This document shows positions 1 through 12,309 of a stretch of DNA of 64,000 nt, in pieces. The stretch is from positions 23,136,818-23,200,817 of the forward strand of contig NC_058506.1 of the NCBI RefSeq assembly GCF_020382885.2, in the 5' to 3' direction. Every line of letters starts with the position of its first letter. Within the stretch, counting starts at the first letter, position 1. This stretch comes from Scatophagus argus (lineage: Eukaryota; Chordata; Actinopteri; Scatophagidae). A program made the position numbers and the translations under genes. The notes beneath the pieces were generated by a model. It was not told the DNA's origin. It searched no databases and saw nothing but the letters and a program-made list of their open reading frames with translations.

Positions 1-3000
1 ATTGGTCAAACGGTGTGCTCTTGGTTAGTTGGCACAAAAACCTGCAGCCACACCGGCCCTCCTGTGGACCGGCTTGACACATGTGTTTTAGAGGCCAACG
101 ATAATGAAAATAATCAGTTCCAAGGTGTTCTGATGTGTCCAAAACCCAAATATCAGTTTTCCTATTTACAACAAAAGAAGAAAGTGACAAACAAAAGCAC
201 AGTTAAGACTCGACTCGTAACACTTTCCGGTCAGAAGAGGCTATGACAGAATTTTTATTGATAGTTTTCATATACAATATAATATTTATAGTTTGTGGAT
301 GGACTAAAAAGTGAATAGTCATTCTGCATCTTTTTTTACAGCCGTGAGATCAGGAGGGAATGAACACTTGAATAAACTTTTATTTTACAGTTGCATAAAA
401 ATACATCATCTCATTTGTCTCATGTAGAGAATCTGTCCAAAAGACAAGAAAGAAAAACTATTTACAGTTTGAAAATATTTGTGTGTTTCTGTAGATGTGC
501 TTTCAGTTCCCTTTTATCGTCTCCAGTAAACCCCAGCAGATCGGCGTCATTTCTCAGCACTTCCGTGTCGTTTAAAATCTGCCCCTCAGGGAAAACACAC
601 TAAAACCTGCTTTTGTTTTTTGGCTTCACAAACGAATGAATTTAAAGTGCTTAAAGTTTTCAAACTGAAGCCCACACAGAACAGCTAAAAACAGAAGATG
701 ATTTCTATCAGATATGATGCTGGTTAGCTTAGCTTAGCATAAAGTCCGGAAGCTGGGAAAACAGCTTTATTTTGTTTTGCTTACTTACTTCTGTAAGTTA
801 AATGTTAAGAGTCTAGACAGAGAGGACGTTTGTGATCTGAGGTCATGATAAAAAGGATTTCAGTTTGGGAAGTCAAAGACAAAAACGCTGTTTATGGAGA
901 CCTGATCTCAACTGCTCCTTGTTTTTGTTTGATCAAATAAATACTCACTTTTTTCTCAGCAGAGACATTTTTAAATCAAGGACCAATTTGTTGTCCTTTT
1001 TGCTGAGCACATCTCCTGGTCCTGATGAGCCTCTTCTCCCATACAACCACCTGTCACCTGTGGCCATGTGAACTTGATTATGTTCGGTCAAAGTCTACAT
1101 CTTCTTGTCCTCTCTGGGCTCCCATTAAAATAAAAGTGTTCAGTCTGGTTAACAGTGTGATGCAGGGGAACTATGGGTCACAGGAAGGGTCAGTTCCTGT
1201 GTGCTGAGAAATCACGGTGTAATATCGCTTCTGTACTGACTCATTAACCAGAAAACTTTAACTCGTCTAACCCTAACCCACATGTTGTGAAAAACGAGAA
1301 GATAAAAATAAAGCAGCAGAGACAAAGTGGCACCAAGACCAAAATCAATGAAAAGACTGCGACTGCAGTTCGACAGGAGGTTTTCATCATCGTGGACAAA
1401 TCGTGTTATTGTTGAAGAGCTCCATGCTTAGACATGTAGATAAACCCTGAACAAAGAGTTAATTCAGCTGTTTAGTCTATAAAATGACCGTCACAGTAAT
1501 ACAGATTACAAGACAGAAAACCAGACTTTCAGTTTGAATTGTAAAGCTTCCCGCACACATCTGAGACTGCAGTAACACTGGAACAACATTATGTGCTAAC
1601 TGTTAGCATTTAGCATCATGCTACACTGGGCCACGTGACTACATCAGCATGAGTATTGGTTCAAAAAACAACCCAAACACGAGATGAAGAAAATCTCCAT
1701 TCACTCTGGAAGCAGATTTAAATAGAAGAATCGTGTAGTGAGACGCACACCTGGGACACGACGGGACACCTAAATGCACCCAGAGACCGAAGGAGGACAA
1801 GGAGGACAGCACACTAACGAAGAACGCTTTGTCTTGTGTCTCAGCTGCTGTAAGGTTTGGATGAAGATCTTTTTGGCTGAAAACGTTGTGAAGTTGGGCA
1901 GCTGGTTTGAGTCTTCATCCTGAGCAGCTGCAACAAACAGGAAGTCTTAAAGTGGCTCTTTGTGTCTGCAGCCAATCAAATCCTCCTCAAACTGCATGTC
2001 ATTATGAACTCAAACACGTTGCAGCTGCTGACGAGTTCGACCAAACTTCAACTGTGCAAAGCCACAACAACAGAACATCTGTCGGGCAAAACTGGGAACA
2101 GTTTTTCTCTGAACGCGTTCACAGAAAACTTCAGAGAAGCAACAGCTCAGCTGATCGGAGAGCAGCCGCCGTTTCAATCGGCCGTCAAGACACGACCACA
2201 CGCTCAGGCAAAACGCAAAACTGTACAACGCTGCAAGAGCAGCCGCTTCCATGGATGAGTCAGTTCTGTTCACTCGTTTCGAACCTTTCCAGTCATTTCA
2301 GACAGAAATAAAAACTCATTTCTGAAGGATGAACGACGTCTGAGCCAACAAATGTGGAGACGACTTTGATTTACAGCAACATGATTTACTTCACACCAGA
2401 GCGTTTCTGATGTGATCATTTCAAAGCCAGTTTCAGGTCAGCTGGTCCTCATCTATAGGCGAGTCAGACAGAAATGTCAGAGCATTAAGATCGACTGGCT
2501 CTGTGAAGCAATAACATTTTTGAAGGAAGGTCATTGGTGACCACAACAGCACGAGTCAAGTAGAAAAGATGAGGTGGGTCAGAGAGAAAAACAAGTGGAA
2601 CACGGAGAAATAAAAGAGACCGGATCTGTACAATCAAATGCTGCAGCACCAATCGGCTGCTGCCATAAAACAGTTTGTAGAACCAGTTCCCCATCCTGGC
2701 CTCCACCAGTGAAACCAGTGGCCAAAGTCTGACTGACGTCTGTCGAATCTCTCCAGTCAGGCCACCTTTTCTTTAAAACACAAAAATCTTTGGCTTCAGG
2801 GACTGAAACTTTGTTCAGCGGCTGAATTAGTTGCGTTTATCTGGTTTGGGCTCAACGACGACAGTTCGGTTCAGTTGAGGTGAAAGGTTTGTCCCTTCAT
2901 GTGTTTTAGTTCTTTCTGGACATTCAGGATTGTCTTTATTTAACAACTGATCATCTTCAGCCAACGTTATGAATAAAAATTGCTGGAAATGACAGGATGA

Positions 3001-3482
3001 GCAGGAAGTGCGTAACCCGGGTTTGCTGTGTTGATTATGACAGATCCATCAGCCAAAAACTACACCTTCTGGCACAGACTTGATGTTGGCTGGATCACTG
3101 AAGGTGGAACCAAACGTTCTGTCAGGCACGATTGGAATCAGCGAAACATTCTGTTGTCTCCTGCCACTTTGTCTTGATGACAACTCAAGAACTTCTTTAG
3201 CAGAACTGATCAGAGAAGATCCACAACACCTGACTGGTCAGACTGGACTGGAGCTGGAGTCCATCCATCCAAGAAGCAGAAAAATGAGCCGTGTTCCATT
3301 TCAGGCCCCGACTCCTTCCGTCTTCACTGAGAGAGCAGAACATCTCAGGACGTCTTTGTGATTCTTCTGTCCGAGGAGGTGGGACTTGCAACAGAAATAA
3401 TATGTGATGGTGGTGGATGTTCGTCCAGGTGTAGCTGCTGCTGGTTGCTCTGTACCCACAGTGACAGATGAGGAGGCGGGTC
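1..3482. other. 3' flank of the FAM122-like gene, no gene recognised
   Basis: No exon chain or known protein could be supported here. The open frames of 60-134 codons (for example 1907-2311) have no recognisable domain and no splice context. A polyadenylation hexamer for the minus-strand neighbour is present at 2935-2940, about 540 bp past its stop codon. A short interspersed motif at 721-760 (GTTAGCTTAGCTTAGCA followed by AAAG) recurs at 33126-33165 in an FMO intron, so it is a dispersed fish repeat. Confidence 0.5.
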
Positions 3483-6400
3483 TTAGTGTCCAGGGTGCTG
3501 GTGGGAGGTGAAGGGAGTGAAGGAGGGGGGTGGAGAGAGAGACAGCGGGCTGGACTGAGGAACGACGTCTCCTGTGGGGGGTGAGTCTGTCGCAGCCTGA
3601 GAGACACTAAGGGGGAGGAGGGAAACATCAGCTTCATCACTTCAGCTTCATCATCATTTGTAGTCTGGTGACTGACGTGCGTTCAAGGTGATCCTCACCT
3701 GACTGTGTAGCTGCTGCGGTTGGATGGATCGGTTACCCCGGCAACAAAAAGCTTCTTAGGCGGTCCGTCAGACTCCATCCCTCCTGAGAGACAACGAGGT
3801 TCACATTTAGAAAAAAAAAAACATAATGGAAACAGTCCTATTTGCTTCCGAGCTTCAATAAATGAAAAAACTTAATGCAGCTTTATTTATACACAAAGCA
3901 GCACCCAGCAGGTGGCGCTGTGGTCTCACGTAGAACAGAACGCAGGAAGGCTGCAGTAGAAGAAGAATGCAGGAAAACTTTTTCAAAAACTTTAACAGGA
4001 AATGTTTTTCTCTTCCAGTCTTAACAAATGTGTTGGTTGTCTAATAACTGTTGTGTTTTGGGGGAAAGAGGAGGAACAGGAAGTGATGGGCTGGCGTACC
4101 TCAGACCACCATGTGTCAACAGGCAGCCGAGTGTTTCCCGCAGAAAAACTTCAGCCCTCACCCCTCTCCTTAACATCGGACCAGGTGAGGAGAGAACTGA
4201 GGCGGCTGAAGAGCAGGAAAGCTGCAGGACCAGACGGGATCAGCCCCAGACTGCTTAGGGACTGTGCTGACCAGCTCTGTGAGGTGTCCTGAGCCTCAGT
4301 CTGGACAGGGTCACTGTCCTGTGGAAGACCTCCTGTGTGGTTCCAGTTCCTGAGACTGCACATCCCAAGGAGCCAAACCACTACAGGCCTGTCGCCTTGA
4401 CCTCCCACCTGATGAAGACCATGGAGAGGCTCATCCTCAGCCACCTTCGCTCTGTGGTGAGTACAGCGATGGACACGCTGCAGTTTGCCTACAGGCCAAA
4501 CATCGGGGTGGATGACGCTGTCATCTACCTGCTGCACCGGGCGCTGACTCACCTGGAGAGTGCTGGGAGCGCTGTGAGAATCATGTTTTTTGACTTCTCA
4601 AAAGCATTCAATACAATTCAGCCAGTGCTGCTGAGAGGGAAGCTGGAGAGAGCAGGTGTGGACGGACATTTGGCTGCTTGGATCATCGACTACCTCACCA
4701 ACAGGCCACAGTATGTGAGTCTACGTAACCGTGTGTCTGAGGTGGTGGTCTGCGGCACAAGGTGCTCTCACCTTTCCTCTTCACCCTCTACACCTCAGAC
4801 TTCACCTACAACACCAGCAGATGTCACCTCCAGAAGTTCTCTGACGACTCAGCCATTGTTGGCTGTGTGTCATCATGGACTTTGTGGACTGGTGTGAGTG
4901 CAACCACCTGTGCTTCAACACCAGTAAAACGAAGGAGATTGAGAGATTGACTTCTGGAGAAAAACACTACCACATACACCAGTGAACATCCAGGGCTCGG
5001 ACATTGAGATGGTGGACACTCTTAAGCACCTGGGTGTTCACCTCAACCATAAACTGGACTGGTCACATGACACCGATGCCCTGTACAAGAGGGGCCAAAG
5101 TCGCCTCCAGCTTCTAAGGAGACTGAGGTCCTTTGGAGTGTGCAGGCCCCTCCTAAGGACTTTTTATGACTCTGTGGTAGCCTCTGCTATTCACTACACT
5201 GTGGTCTGTTGGGGACCGGGACAGGAAGAGACTGAACAAGCTGGTCAGGAGGGCCAGCTCTGTCCTGGCTGCCCACTGAACTCTGTGGAGGAGGTGGGTG
5301 AGAGGAGGACGTTAGCCAAGCTGACATCCATCATGGACAACACCTCTCACCCTCTGCATCAGACAGTGGAGGCTCTGAGCAGCTCCTTCAGCGGCAGACT
5401 GCTACACCCTCAGTGTAGGAAGGAGCTACAGCAGCTCCTTCATTCCCACTGCTGTTAGACTGTACAGCTCAACAGTCTAGTCCTCTTTTCCTCCCTTATG
5501 AGGACTTGGATAGAGCTGTATAGTGTACTGTATTTACTTTAAAGAGTGTTAATTTATTATCTCTTTATATTTTTTAAACTGTTTTGCACACTTTTTGCTT
5601 GTTGTGTTCTGTTCTGTTGTGAATTTCCCCGCTGTGGGATCAATAAAGTTCATCTTATCTTATCTTTACCACAGACCACCATGTTTCAACAGGCAGCCGA
5701 GTTCAGTTCTCAGTGTGGATGGACACAGACAGAAAAGATTTTAAAATCCTAGAATCATTTCCTTATGAAAATAGAACAAAAGGCTGCTTGAATGTGATGG
5801 TGCTGCTCCCATCACACGACTTCAGGTCACCTCAACACCTTCTGGTTGTTTTGATAAGCCATTTTTTCCTCTGGGAGTTGGAGAAGATCAAAACCAGCTA
5901 ACAGAAGAGTCGCCAGTCACTGTGATGTACACAGGAAACTGCTCAACATTTCAGCACATCTTGTTTCCTGAACTCAAACACAAACAATTTGATTACCTTT
6001 CCTCTTGAGTGGAGTTAATGCAGGCCATCTCACAGCGGCACTGACTGCTGGCCTGTAATCAACAATAACGTCAAGTCAGTCACTGACTCAGACTGAAGCT
6101 CCCACTAATGCAGAGTGTTGATGTACCTGAACCTCCTGGTGGGACTCGGGGAGGAGTTGGGTGTGACTCCGCTGTCCTGCGACTGGAACCACTGAAGAAG
6201 AAAAGAAGAAAAACTGAAACAGCTGTCATTCTAAATCTTCTGATCTGGAACCAGTTTGAACCCCCATCAGAACCCTCGAATTGGATCTGGAGTCGCAGCC
6301 ATTTATGACTCAAGCCTGTCATTCAGTCCAAAGCCTAAACTCAGTCATAAATCGTTTGAGAGCCTCATTCTTAGCCTTTCACACCCAACCAACAGTCAAC

Positions 6401-9400
6401 TCAACAGTGCAGCCCATTTTAATTGTTGCAGTGTACTGCGCTCCTGGTTCATACGCTGAATTTATATCAAGTCTGGTCCTTAAAACAAATAAAGTAATTA
6501 TTGTGGGTGATTTCAATATCCATATGGACAATAACAACGATTGTCTCTGTACAGCATTTATCTCTTTATTAGATTTGATGGGCTTCTGTCAGTGTGTACA
6601 TAAACCCACTCACTGTTTTAATCACACTCTCGACTTTGTTCTTTGTTCTGACGTATGACATTGAAATTTGATAGTTTTTGAACAAATTCCTCTTTTATCT
6701 GACCATTGTTTAATAACTTTTGAATTTCTATTACCTGATTACAAGCCACTAGGAAACAATTCCTACACTAGATGTTTATCTGACAGCTCTGTGGCAACAT
6801 TTAAAGAAGTGATACCATCTGCACTTCAGTTTCACCGAACACTCAGATGCTAAGGCAGAGTCTCATGCTAACCAAAGCCTGTTCTGAAAGCTCACTGAGA
6901 ACAACGCTTGACTCTTTTGCCCAGCTAAAAAAGAAAACGATAAAGCAAAAGAGATTAATGCCATGGTGCAACTCTGAGACCCGCAAATGAAAGCAAAACA
7001 TACAAGAACTCTAAAGGAAATGGTGTTCCACCAAACTAGAAGAATTTTACCTGATCTGGCACGATAGTCTCAAATCATAACGAAAGGCCCCACAGAATAC
7101 CAGAGCAGCCTGCTACGCAGTGTTAACTGAAGACAATAAGAACAACCCCCCGTTTGTCTTCAGCACTGCAGCCAGGCTGACCGAGAGCCGCAGTGCCATT
7201 GAGCCTTGTATACCTGTAACCCTTAGGAGTAATGACCATTTATGACCATTTTTAATGCAAACATTTTACTCATTAGAGTCAAAATTCAACACCTTCTGAC
7301 CTCAACTGGTGCTGACTTACCCGCCTTGGAAACAGCTGTAGGACCAGGTGGTTGTCTCCCACTGACCTTCATCAACTAAATTCACTTATTGCTTCATCTA
7401 AACCAACAACATGCCTCTTCGACCCCATCTCAACTAACTGTCTCTCTCTCTCTTTGTTTGATGAAGACCTGTTCTAATTGATCTGGAGTCCACCTGAACC
7501 CTCTGATCCGGAACCAGTCTGAATCCCCTGATCTGGATTCTGGACCACCAAAGAACTGGATGGCTTTTCTGTGTTGTGAACCACCACCAAACCCCATCAG
7601 AAACAACGAGCAGCTGGTGTGGAGGTGCTCACCACTGACGTGTGGTCGTGCCACTGGCTGACTGGGGGAACTGGGATCAGACTGGAAGCACTGGGAGACA
7701 GGAAGAGGAATGGTCAGTTAGACTCAGGTTTCAAACAGCTGAACAGAATTTGTGTTAAGCTGCATAATGTGCTGGCAAACCTTAGTTTCTGCAGACTCCC
7801 TCTGAGCATCATCTCCATATTCTCCTCCTGTCGTGAACACAGACAACTGATATTAACCTCCATGATGACCTGAGGTCTGCCCAGTCTGAACCCTCTGATC
7901 TGCAGTCGGTCTGAACTGTTTGAACACTACAGATGTTCTGGTGTCAGTGTGATTTGTCCCATCACGCCATCAAAGAGGAGGAAGATGTCTGTACTTGTGT
8001 CCTCACCTGTCTCTTCTGGTCGAGTCTGTCTGGGGTCAGGGAGAATGGAGAAAGGGGGACCAGCTGTGGAAAAGGAAGCGGTGGATGAGAGTCAGCAGCA
8101 GGATCGGAGACTGAAGCACGCAGTCAATGTTTCAGCAGTTCAACAAACTGACCTGCGAAGGACAGCTGGGGTTGATGGACACGCTGCTGCGTCTGTATCG
8201 AGCCGAGCACATGGGACTGAAGACCGTCATCCCATCACTGACAGAGACATGGACAACAGACAAAACACGTCAACACTGCAGCTGATCGGTCATGTCTGCT
8301 TGAGCACGAGACTTTGACTGAGATCTGACAGTTTAGTGTCGGAACCAAAATGTTCTACAGTGTGTCCAAACAAGAACAAATTTAACTGTTTCATTGCCAG
8401 GCCACAGTGAACATTCGTCATCCCGTCAAAGTCTCTCATTAGGATCAAATCAAAGAAATTCATGTCAAATCTTCTATTAAATTCATAAGATTCCACAAAA
8501 TCCTGTGACTCTACTTCACATACTTTTATGTTTATGAATTTTTGAAGTTGGCTCTCAGAGCTACGTTTCACCATTTTTGTGATTCTTTGCATTCTAGACC
8601 TGATCAATCGCTTATTTTTCACTGGACTGATCATCAGCTTCTGCTAAACAACACTTCAGAGCTGTTTAAACAATTCTGACTTCAAGGTTTTTTAAATTTC
8701 TTTGAAGAACATTAATATCCCCGACAGACATAACAAAATATACCAATGGTATATTAGTCCATCACTGAATAGGTTTTGGAACTGGTGTGTAAACATCATT
8801 TAATGTCGTAGCGGGTATGAGACAGCCAGTGTGTGGGATGTCAGGGGATGTTTGGGATGTGAACTTCTGGGAATCTCATGATTTGATTCCTGGGGGTTTG
8901 ATCTGATCCAAAATAAACTGTAGCCTGAGTTAAGCCTTAATGCGCTGAAATACAACATGAAGTCAGAAATCAACATAACTGATCTGCAGACTTTTCATTT
9001 TCAAAAGTTAAAGCATTAGTGAATGAATGAATGAATTTAAAAACATCTCACAGTCTCCTGCCTGTTTTGATATCATTCCTCTTACCAATGATGTATTTTA
9101 AAGTAAAATCCGAATCATTAAGTAACAGCGAACTACATTGTTTATGCGTGATCTCAAGTACCTCAAAGCCGAACTTTTATTTAACTTACTGTTTTTGTGG
9201 ACTACCTTTTCAGTAACTTTTCTAACGCACGAGTAGTACTGACGTAACAAATCATCCTTTTACTTCTTCCGACTGAACTACAATCTTTCCTGTGTGTTCA
9301 GCCTAACTAATGAACATACACACAATCTGAACTGGTCTTACGAGGTCTTCGTTCTTGTCACCGTCACTACTTAACCCAATGGGAGACCGCACAGAGCGCA

Positions 9401-9509
9401 GCACTTACCTGACGCTGGTGATCATGGGGGCGCTGTTCGATCTACGCAGTGCCCCGCCCCCTGCTCCGCCAGCTGCGCCTGCGCACTGGTCCACTTCCAT
9501 TCGTTCCAT
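3483..9509 (-). CDS. FAM122/PABIR-like protein (PP2A-B55 regulator family)
   Basis: Nine minus-strand exons join in phase: 9409-9509, 8153-8237, 8007-8063, 7781-7827, 7633-7690, 6127-6191, 5997-6052, 3699-3783 and 3483-3606, giving 225 aa. All introns are GT-AG; the intron 4 donor (GTTTGC) is weak. Family marks seen are LRRSNSAP (about residues 22-29), SARYRRSS, RLDQKRQEE at the exon 3/4 join, SPSPTRRF, and LKRKGGMESD followed by PPKKLF, all in FAM122 order. FAM122A (PABIR1) is known to bind and inhibit the PP2A-B55 phosphatase; RLDQKRQEE matches its B55-docking stretch, RLHQIKQEE. The helix after it, which blocks the catalytic subunit in FAM122A, is not recognisable. The C-terminus is rich in Pro and Ser. 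The start is the first ATG, in a GC-rich exon 1; a second in-frame ATG is three codons later. Introns 5 and 7 carry LINE insertions. Family call fairly sure, exact paralogue not. Confidence 0.75.
4102..5702 (+). mobile_element. 5'-truncated non-LTR retrotransposon (LINE) with target-site duplication
   Basis: The inserted copy spans 4133-5671 and carries the 3' part of a reverse-transcriptase ORF. Visible pieces are RKAAGPDGISPRLL (about 4210-4255), a palm motif FFDFSKAFNTI (about 4588-4620), the catalytic box as FSDDSAIVG (about 4835-4862) and a C-terminal KHLGVHLNHKLDWS region (about 5022-5064). Frameshifts near 4290, 4750 and 4900 break it, so it is dead. The 3' end is AATTTCCCC, then GGGATCAATAAAG and a TATCTT-type tail. 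The 31 bases at 4102-4132 recur at 5672-5702 with one mismatch and are read as the target-site duplication. It is a jockey-superfamily (L2/Rex1-like) element; the clade is not settled by eye. It lies in intron 7 of the FAM122-like gene, in antisense orientation. Confidence 0.88.
6300..7440 (+). mobile_element. L2-like LINE fragment, endonuclease part
   Basis: Plus-strand reading gives IVAVYCAPGS, then VIIVGDFNIHMDNNND and THCFNHTLDFVL, which are endonuclease/exonuclease/phosphatase (EEP) motifs of L2-type ORF2. Downstream, broken frames still resemble the linker before the RT domain (FSTAARLTESRSAIEP-like region near 7158-7205). The same stretch is present, better preserved, at 52110-53720. 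Multiple stops and both ends missing make it a dead fragment. It lies in intron 5 of the FAM122-like gene, antisense to it, and starts about 110 bp upstream of the acceptor of exon 6. Confidence 0.8.
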
Positions 9510-9960
9510 AGCTTGGTCCGCAGGCCCGGCACTGGCAGCACCAGCTGCCGGCCTCCGACCTTCCGACGGCGGCGTCGGTTCCTACTCAAGCCCGGTGGAA
9601 GCCTGACCCGCAGGCCTCACGAGCAGCCAACACGGAGCAGCCAAGTCAGAGGGCTGAACACCTAAGCTGTTGTCTTTCTACCGCATTTCCCTCAGAAAAA
9701 CATCGTACCAGTGTCCGACTGTGGTTTGGACCATCATTGATAACAAGCTGCTAACCTACGTTTCACTTACTGCTGTCTCCAGCGCAAATTTAATGGCTGC
9801 GTGAAAGCGAGATAAAATACGAAACCCGCGCAGAAACACTCGAGACAAAGTTTTGTACGGTCATATAGTTCAATTTTAGCCGGCTATCCCGGCTCTACGG
9901 CGGAACTTTTAATTCGAGTCCGCACAGGTGAAGTGACTTTTAGGATTAGCTGTTGAGCTA
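9380..9960 (-). promoter_or_regulatory. CpG-rich 5' end and probable promoter of the FAM122-like gene
   Basis: CpG density rises sharply over roughly 9400-9900 compared with the AT-rich surroundings, with GC-box-like CCCCGCCCC at about 9451-9460 on the plus strand inside exon 1. Coding exon 1 (9409-9509) is embedded in it, so transcription most likely starts upstream between 9510 and 9900 on the minus strand. No TATA box was seen. The exact start site is inference. Confidence 0.5.
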
Positions 9961-11539
9961 ACTTGGTTTGCTGTAAAACCTCCAGTCAAGAGATGAGAAA
10001 ACCGCTAAGCAGCTGGCCGAAACAGTCGAACCCGAGCAGGTCACACAGTCCTCAGGGAGAGTCGGTCCTGCAGGTCCCCCAAACACCGAACAGATCTCCA
10101 GAGAAGTCAATGAGTCTCAGAAAATTAACAGTTTGAAAGATTTTTTTTTTTTACAACATAGTCCTTGAGCAAATAGAGGTAGTTCACCACCTGTGAAAAC
10201 AGCGCCACTGTCTGGCCACAGGGAGAAGTGCAAGATGAGGGGTGCAGCAGTAACGTTAGTGTTCATTTCCACAGAATTAATAAAGTTTTATGTTTGAGCC
10301 TCCTGTGCATGTTGACAGTGATTTCATTAGGAGGGTGACACAGTATAAAACTAATTTGTTTAAAAATATTCTTATCTTTAGCCTTTGTGTCATTTGTTGT
10401 AATTGTTTTATTACTGAATTTTTCCTTTTTTTATTTTGGAATTTGTGACGTGTTGTTGCTTTTTGAACAAATATGTGAAGTACCATGATATCACTGCCAG
10501 GTACTGCAGTAGTGTAGTGATACTGAGCAGAGGGATAAACAAAGCAGCAGAAACATGAGAACGAGCTGTGGACGTCACAAAGTCCTTATGAAGGACATCA
10601 AACTGTCTGCTCTTCAGACTCTCAGAAATCCTCCATCTGCTTTGAGTTGTCATCACCAAAAAATGATGAAACAGGACACCAGCAGCCTTTAACCCGTTCA
10701 CCACCTCCCACCGCACCAGTTCACCAGGCCTGACAGCAGACTGCAGACCAGCACCAACAATTCATGTAGTTTCCTCTTCATGTTTTCAACTGTTTTGCAG
10801 CCAGGAGCCTTACTGATCTGTGACTCAGTAGCCTACATTTACTCAAGTACTGTACTGAAGTAGAAGTCTGAGTTATTGTAAATAGTGGACCTTGAACAAG
10901 TATATCCATGTTATGTTACTTTCTACTCATGATGGACTCCACTGTATTTACCTGCCAGCTTTAGCTCCTGTGTCAGTGTGTTATATTAACAGTAACAATT
11001 TCCCCCGGGATCAATAAAGTATCTGTCTATCTATCTATCAAACGATAATGTAACACAGTACTGCACTGCTTGTAATGGAGTATTTTCAGGGTGCACTTTG
11101 TTGTACTTCTACCACTGACACTGCAGTTGTAATAAGTGCATCAATATAACTTTATACATAATTTCCGAGCCTGTTTTATCATTACTTGATGGTGGTTGAC
11201 ATCGCCAAAATGTGGTTATCAGAGGGATGAACGCCTCTGTGTCTCGATTTAAACATTTAAAAACATTTTAAACCTTTGTACGAGTCGACTCTGTTCAGGC
11301 ACAGAGAGCTGATGTCAGGTGTGTTTTTGTCAAACAAACGGATGAATCTGATGGACCGTCGGGGTTTCACAGATTTAATTTGGTGTTTGGCGTTTCGTGG
11401 TGCACAGGCGACATTTCTTCACCTTCAGACGTCAGTCGCTGTACTCGCTGGGCTGTTACTGCTCGCATTAATTACAACAGTTGCTTAAAGCCCTGATACA
11501 ACGAGTAGTCTACTAGTAGTAGTACTACAACCACTACCA
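9961..11539. other. Divergent intergenic spacer with one LINE 3' tail
   Basis: This spacer separates the head-to-head FAM122-like and SCHIP1-like genes. No exon was recognised. A short retroposon 3' end lies at 10996-11040: TTTCCCCCGGGATCAATAAAG followed by a CTAT/CTGT tetranucleotide run. A T-run is at 10141-10152. Confidence 0.5.
10996..11040 (+). mobile_element. LINE-type 3' tail, GATCAATAAAG core plus CTAT run
   Basis: The short conserved end AATTTCCCCCGGGATCAATA continues into AAGTATCTG and CTAT repeats. The same core ends the larger LINE copy at 5625-5668 and also occurs at 39085-39128 and, reversed, at 61214-61272. Only the extreme 3' end is present. Confidence 0.65.
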
Positions 11540-11860
11540 CTACTTCTCGAGCAGCCACCCACGGCGCCTCCCGCTGCCGTCCCCGTCCAGAGCTCCAACT
11601 CTCCGCCGAAGCCAAGAGCTTAAAGTGGGAAGAGCGGAAAGGGGAGGGGGGAGGAAGGAGGAGAAGGGGAGGTCCTGCCCTCCTTCAGACGGGCTCCAAC
11701 GAGTCCCAGGCCACTTTGACCAACTTTCTTTTATGTTTCAGGAAAACCTCCGAAGCTCGTCAACGCGGGCGGAAAGACTGTGAAGTCGGCGGGCTGAAGG
11801 GACCCGTGGGTGGCGGACGGCGACATGTCAGAAGGACCCGGAGCCGTCTGGATGTGACTG
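11540..11860 (+). promoter_or_regulatory. CpG-rich promoter and noncoding first exon of the SCHIP1-like gene
   Basis: A GC-rich block ends in a strong splice donor (GACTG then GTAGGTGGG, GT at 11861). An ATG at 11825 opens a ten-codon frame (MSEGPGAVWM) that closes at 11857 before the donor, so this exon looks untranslated apart from a short upstream ORF. The exon start is not visible. The next acceptor matching a coding exon is at 13641-13642. Confidence 0.5.
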
Positions 11861-12309
11861 GTAGGTGGGTAAAATCCTTAGAGGTCTCCCCGCTGCTGGT
11901 AAACAACTGCGGGCAAAGCAGGCTCACTACTGCGGGGACACTTCCGACCAGATTGATGTAGACTGTCGTGTCAAACTTAATCTGTAGTCTGACCGTCCTG
12001 ATCAGGAGGACCTCAGAGAACAACATTACACACGTAGACAGACGGAGAGACAGACAGACAGGCGGAGAGACAGACAGGTAACAGAATCTGGAAACAGACC
12101 GTTTTACTGTTTTGTTTTGTTTAGGGTTTTTCAAGCTACAAATCGATTAATGTTGATTACTTGTCAGTGATGAATGTGCTGTCGTATTAATCCCACAGCT
12201 GGCTAACGTAAAATCAAAGAGCAGATTACTTCGTTTTATTTGACCTGAGTTAAGAGTTAAACTGTTATTTCCTCACGAGGTTTTACAGTAGCAGACAGTA
12301 GAAGAACCA

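Noticed and set aside
1907-2311. 134-codon plus-strand frame and overlapping frames
   Set aside because: No domain, no splice or promoter context, and three overlapping open frames, as expected by chance in stop-poor sequence.
3197-3640. 147-codon minus-strand frame
   Set aside because: It overlaps the real last exon of the FAM122-like gene in a different frame; the phase-consistent splice chain fixes the other frame.
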